A DNA stretch of 64,000 nucleotides, taken from contig JAGAQJ010000054.1 of assembly GCA_017622845.1 (NCBI GenBank), forward strand, positions 62,001-126,000, written 5' to 3'. Positions 62,872 to 64,000 of this stretch are shown piece by piece. The notes below the pieces were generated by a model. The model had not been told where the DNA came from. It searched no databases and was given only the letters and a program-made list of their open reading frames with translations. Positions within the stretch are counted from its first letter, which is position 1. Every line of letters begins with the position of its first letter. The position numbers and the translations under genes were made by a program. The stretch is from Lachnospiraceae bacterium (GTDB taxonomy: Bacteria > Bacillota > Clostridia > Lachnospirales > Lachnospiraceae).

Positions 62872-64000
62872 CTAAATGAGGAAAGAACTCTCATCCAATG
62901 ACTTTTTTAACGCCGCTGCAACCAGCAGACTTGTAATCAGCTCGGCGGCAGGAAATGCCAGCCACACGCCATTCATGCCAAACAGGAAGGACAGCACAAA
63001 TGCGCATACAATAATCGCCGCAAAACCTCTTGTAACGGACGCGATAAACGCCCATTTTGCCGACTCAACAGCACTTAGAATACCTGTTCCTACGATATTA
63101 AAGCCTGCAAAAAGAAAGCCTGTAAAATACAGCCGCAGACCTGTCACGGCATACGCGGTAAGCTCTGTGTTGTTTTCATGATTAAATACTGCTGTCACCG
63201 GTTCTGCAAACACATCAATCAATGCGATAATCATGACTGCAAGCACCAGCGCTGTGCTGATACTCATTTTGATTATCTTTCCGACGGATGCTTTCTTACC
63301 CTTGCCATAGTAGTCGCTCAACAGCGGCTGCGAACCCTGCGAAACTCCGTTGAATACTGCCACAGCAACCAGTGACGTATTTGCCACTACTCCGTATGCA
63401 GCCACGCCTGTATTTCCTGCAAGCTTCAGGATAGTCATGTTGAATACTACTGTCGTCACACCGGAGGAAATCTCCCCTACAAAAGCCGACACGCCTAACT
63501 GACATGCTGACAGCAGCTTTTTGGCAGACGGCATCGCCCACCGGAACTTGATGGTACTCCTTTTGGATAAGAGATGGGTACAGCATATCATCACGCCAAG
63601 CACAGGAGAAAGCGCCGTTGCAAGCGCAGCTCCCTGCATTCCAAGCTTCAACGGAAACATCAGTACATAGTCAAAGATAATATTGAAAATACTGCTGCAA
63701 AGCGTCGCCGTCATCGCAACAGACGGCGCACCGTCATTTCTGACAAAAGCGTTGCAGATATGATTCCACATGAAAAATGGTGCAAACAGCATAAAGATTC
63801 CTGTGTAGCCTTTTCCGACGGAAACGATTCTGTCATCACCGCCAAGCAGCGCCACGATTTCTCCCGGAATCAGTGCACCCATCAGCATGAACACTGCTCC
63901 GATTATGAGCGCCCATAGAATTGCATTGGAAAAATAGGTGTCAGCGCTTTTGTCGTTTCTTGCCCTCAGCACCTTAAAGCGGATTGCCGAGCCTACTCCC
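62872..64000 (-). CDS. MATE-family multidrug/metabolite exporter (5' end beyond window)
   Basis: At least 375 residues are visible. The frame stays open to base 64000 and reads GVGSAIRFKVLRARNDKSAD at the window edge, a MATE sequence close to the N-terminal domain. About nine or ten membrane segments are present, with the internal repeat of the MATE fold (GVAAYGVVANTSLVAVAVFN then GVSQGSQPLLSDYYGKGK). The GTG at 63972 is not the true start. It would expel drugs or metabolites using a cation gradient. It is transcribed towards the GH87 operon and has no visible link to it. Confidence 0.9.
   Translation of the reverse strand, partial: GVGSAIRFKVLRARNDKSADTYFSNAILWALIIGAVFMLMGALIPGEIVALLGGDDRIVSVGKGYTGIFMLFAPFFMWNHICNAFVRNDGAPSVAMTATLCSSIFNIIFDYVLMFPLKLGMQGAALATALSPVLGVMICCTHLLSKRSTIKFRWAMPSAKKLLSACQLGVSAFVGEISSGVTTVVFNMTILKLAGNTGVAAYGVVANTSLVAVAVFNGVSQGSQPLLSDYYGKGKKASVGKIIKMSISTALVLAVMIIALIDVFAEPVTAVFNHENNTELTAYAVTGLRLYFTGFLFAGFNIVGTGILSAVESAKWAFIASVTRGFAAIIVCAFVLSFLFGMNGVWLAFPAAELITSLLVAAALKKSLDESSFLI

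Noticed and set aside
63972-63972. GTG at 63972 as the start of the MATE gene
   Set aside because: The frame continues upstream to the window edge with conserved MATE sequence, so the real start lies outside.

Overview
The window looks like a Lachnospiraceae (Clostridia) chromosome. The support is a Firmicutes-type order of ribosomal genes followed by an ECF-transporter/truA block, zinc-binding uS14, strong AGGAGG ribosome-binding sites, sigma-A promoters with 17-base spacers, methyl-accepting chemotaxis proteins, and LplABC-type sugar import controlled by a LytS-like kinase and an AraC-type response regulator. No tRNA, rRNA or CRISPR array was seen. The genus is not claimed.

Layout. (1) 1-21208, minus strand: the S10-spc-alpha ribosomal superoperon runs from a promoter and structured leader (20926-21208) through rpsJ to rplQ and ends at a clear terminator (3762-3787). 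secY, adk, map, a KOW protein, infA and rpoA are embedded in it. A strong internal promoter precedes rpmJ, and five hairpins in a row lie between rpmJ and rpsM. Beyond the terminator are a J-domain gene, ecfA1-ecfA2-ecfT and the start of truA. (2) 21391-24295: a chemotaxis receptor and a methyltransferase. (3) 24378-33216, minus strand: small membrane and zinc-ribbon proteins around an SPFH (YdjI-like) protein, a DUF4153/DUF4173-type membrane protein, and a DUF2975/Xre-type regulatory pair. (4) 33525-34246: decayed mobile DNA (IS30 fragment, frameshifted GyrI-like fragment, integrase tail), then an SH3b lipoprotein and a small ribbon-helix-helix-like protein. (5) 35515-41872, minus strand: an NAD operon of nicotinamidase, PRPP-synthetase-like protein, NAMPT-like transferase, NAD synthase, a small unknown gene and an NrtR-type Nudix regulator. 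A consensus promoter with a palindromic operator drives it. (6) 42091-62850: what reads as a complete alpha-1,3-glucan (or nigeran) utilisation locus. (7) 62872-64000: a MATE transporter cut by the window edge.

How the genes fit together. In region 6 a secreted, C-terminally membrane-anchored GH87 enzyme would cut alpha-1,3-linked glucan outside the cell. Two closely related binding lipoproteins and one LplB/LplC permease pair would import the oligosaccharides. A GH31 alpha-glucosidase and two GH65 phosphorylases would break them down, and beta-phosphoglucomutase would feed beta-glucose-1-phosphate into glycolysis. A two-component system and a dedicated chemoreceptor sit in the middle. Three promoters of the locus share direct repeats TAG(C/T)AC spaced exactly 22 bases apart, which I propose as the operator of the AraC-type regulator.

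The second system worth attention is the NAD operon. It pairs a divergent PRPP-synthetase homologue with an NAMPT-fold transferase, the gene pairing known from phage NAD-reconstitution (NARP1). It also contains a regulator of a family that senses ADP-ribose.
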